A stretch of 6,090 nucleotides of DNA from Cyanobacteria bacterium UBA11370. Its GTDB lineage: Bacteria; Cyanobacteriota; Cyanobacteriia; Cyanobacteriales; Coleofasciculaceae. The notes below the pieces were generated by a model. That model did no database searches and had not been told where the DNA came from. It was given only the letters and a program-made list of their open reading frames with translations. Made by a program: the position numbers and the translations under genes. Numbering within the stretch: the stretch's first letter is position 1; every line of letters begins with the position of its first letter. The DNA lies in NCBI GenBank assembly GCA_003486645.1, contig DNGI01000472.1, positions 1-6,090 on the forward strand, read 5' to 3'. Positions 5,356-6,090 of the stretch are shown here, one piece after another.

Positions 5356-6006
5356 ATGCCCTCTTCTGAATCTACCACCTTTAGCCATGCCATTCCCGTT
5401 GACGAAATCCGCTATAACGACCAAGGGCTAGTGCCTGCCATTGTTCAGGATTACCTCGATGGTACGGTATTGATGATGGCTTGGATGAATCGGGAATCCC
5501 TACAGAAAACCTTAGATACCGGGGAAACGTGGTTTTGGAGTCGTTCTCGTCAGGAATTTTGGCATAAAGGGGAAACGTCTGGTCATTTACAGTATGTGCG
5601 ATCGCTTCGTTATGACTGTGACAGTGATACGCTGCTGATTACTGTCGAACAAGTCGGAGATATTGCCTGCCATACGGGGGAACGGAGTTGTTTCCACCAA
5701 GTTGAGGGGACAAAAGTTGCACCGCCTGCGGATACATTGTCTCAGGTGTTTGAGGTAATTTGCGATCGCCGCGATCATCCGGTTGAAAGTTCTTATACCT
5801 GTAAGCTATTTGCCGGGGGAGATAATAAAATCCTTAAGAAAATTGGGGAAGAAGCCGCTGAGGTGGTAATGGCTTGTAAGGATGATGAGAAGGAGGCGAT
5901 CGCTTCAGAAGTCGCGGATTTGTTCTATCACACCTTGGTTGCCTTAGCCCATCATCAGGTCGATATCCGAGACGTTTATCGCAAGTTGCAACAAAGACGG
6001 CGGTAG
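5356..6006 (+). CDS. hisIE: Bifunctional phosphoribosyl-AMP cyclohydrolase / phosphoribosyl-ATP pyrophosphatase
   Basis: This fused cytosolic enzyme performs steps two and three of histidine synthesis: the HisE domain hydrolyses phosphoribosyl-ATP to phosphoribosyl-AMP and the HisI domain opens the adenine ring to give ProFAR. From the ATG the product has 216 aa. HisI spans about residues 15-115: [10 protein letters not shown] at 40-49, WFWSRSR at 59-65, WHKGETSGH at 69-77, the metal-binding DCDSD at 87-91 and [10 protein letters not shown] at 104-113, with Cys88, Cys105 and Cys112 the expected zinc ligands. HisE spans about 126-212: [15 protein letters not shown] at 161-175 and SEVADLFYH at 184-192 supply the acidic metal site. 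I chose the ATG over the in-frame TTG 18 bases upstream because that TTG lies inside a heptad repeat. No Shine-Dalgarno is visible. Three HIP1 octamers lie within the gene. It stands alone, unlinked to other his genes here. Confidence 0.97.
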   Translation: MPSSESTTFSHAIPVDEIRYNDQGLVPAIVQDYLDGTVLMMAWMNRESLQKTLDTGETWFWSRSRQEFWHKGETSGHLQYVRSLRYDCDSDTLLITVEQVGDIACHTGERSCFHQVEGTKVAPPADTLSQVFEVICDRRDHPVESSYTCKLFAGGDNKILKKIGEEAAEVVMACKDDEKEAIASEVADLFYHTLVALAHHQVDIRDVYRKLQQRRR

Positions 6007-6040
6007 TAAGAGTTTTGTTAGCGTAGCGAGACGATAGTCC

Positions 6041-6057
6041 GTTTTGAGTTTTGAGTT
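6041..6057. repeat. Heptad tandem repeat GTTTTGA x2.4 after hisIE
   Basis: Two exact copies of GTTTTGA plus GTT. In rotated form it is AGTTTTG, one base different from the AATTTTG heptad before hisIE, so related heptads flank the gene on both sides. Confidence 0.7.
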
Positions 6058-6072
6058 ATACCAACAGGACTT

Positions 6073-6088
6073 ATACCAAGTTGCGGTC
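6073..6088 (+). repeat. Copy of the 16-bp repeat at the window end
   Basis: ATACCAAGTTGCGGTC is the best representative of the window's dispersed 16-bp repeat and is used here as its consensus. If it is the left end of another inverted-repeat element, the partner lies beyond the window. Confidence 0.55.
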
Positions 6089-6090
6089 AA

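Noticed and set aside
5587..5778. Minus-strand 63-codon frame
   Set aside because: Antisense to the HisI metal-binding region of hisIE.
6019..6032. TAGCGTAGCGAGAC after hisIE as a known repeat element
   Set aside because: GCGTAGC words recur in cyanobacterial intergenic DNA and near 2935-2972 here, but the segments are too short and unlike each other to define an element.

Overview
The window is chromosomal DNA from a cyanobacterium. The evidence is a petN gene (cytochrome b6f subunit), nine copies of the HIP1 octamer GCGATCGC where chance predicts about 0.1, a fused hisIE, a cyanobacterial-type hemL, and short tandem heptad repeats between genes. The repeat-rich intergenic DNA suggests a filamentous lineage, but I cannot name a genus.

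Layout. 1-237 has no gene and carries a long pyrimidine tract. 238-915 (+) encodes an atypical SDR NAD(P)-binding protein. Its 3' end overlaps by 14 bp a convergent gene (902-1366, -) for a small multi-pass membrane protein of unknown function. Divergent from that gene is petN (1433-1522, +, 29 aa), followed after 7 bp by a 44-aa single-membrane-span protein with a GTG start (1530-1664). A 10-bp inverted repeat at the stop of that small gene and a second GC-rich hairpin probably end the transcript. yajQ (1916-2407, +) and a DUF202 membrane protein (2445-2918, +) form a likely two-gene operon. 3170-3728 (-) holds a DUF4160 gene followed by a DUF2442 gene, a recurrent uncharacterised pair that looks like a small accessory cassette. 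hemL (3856-5157, -, TTG start) makes 5-aminolevulinate for chlorophyll, heme and bilins. Divergent from it is hisIE (5356-6006, +), which carries out steps two and three of histidine synthesis.

The genes are mostly core housekeeping or photosynthesis functions with no single shared pathway. The most unusual content is between them. A degenerate 16-bp repeat, consensus ATACCAAGTTGCGGTC, occurs six times, always outside genes. Two inverted pairs bound elements of about 90-110 bp, and two direct copies flank the DUF4160/DUF2442 pair. Several short tandem repeats lie within or next to these elements. A perfect 7-1-7 dyad lies just upstream of hemL and may be an operator. I found no rRNA, tRNA, CRISPR array, transposase or recognisable riboswitch.
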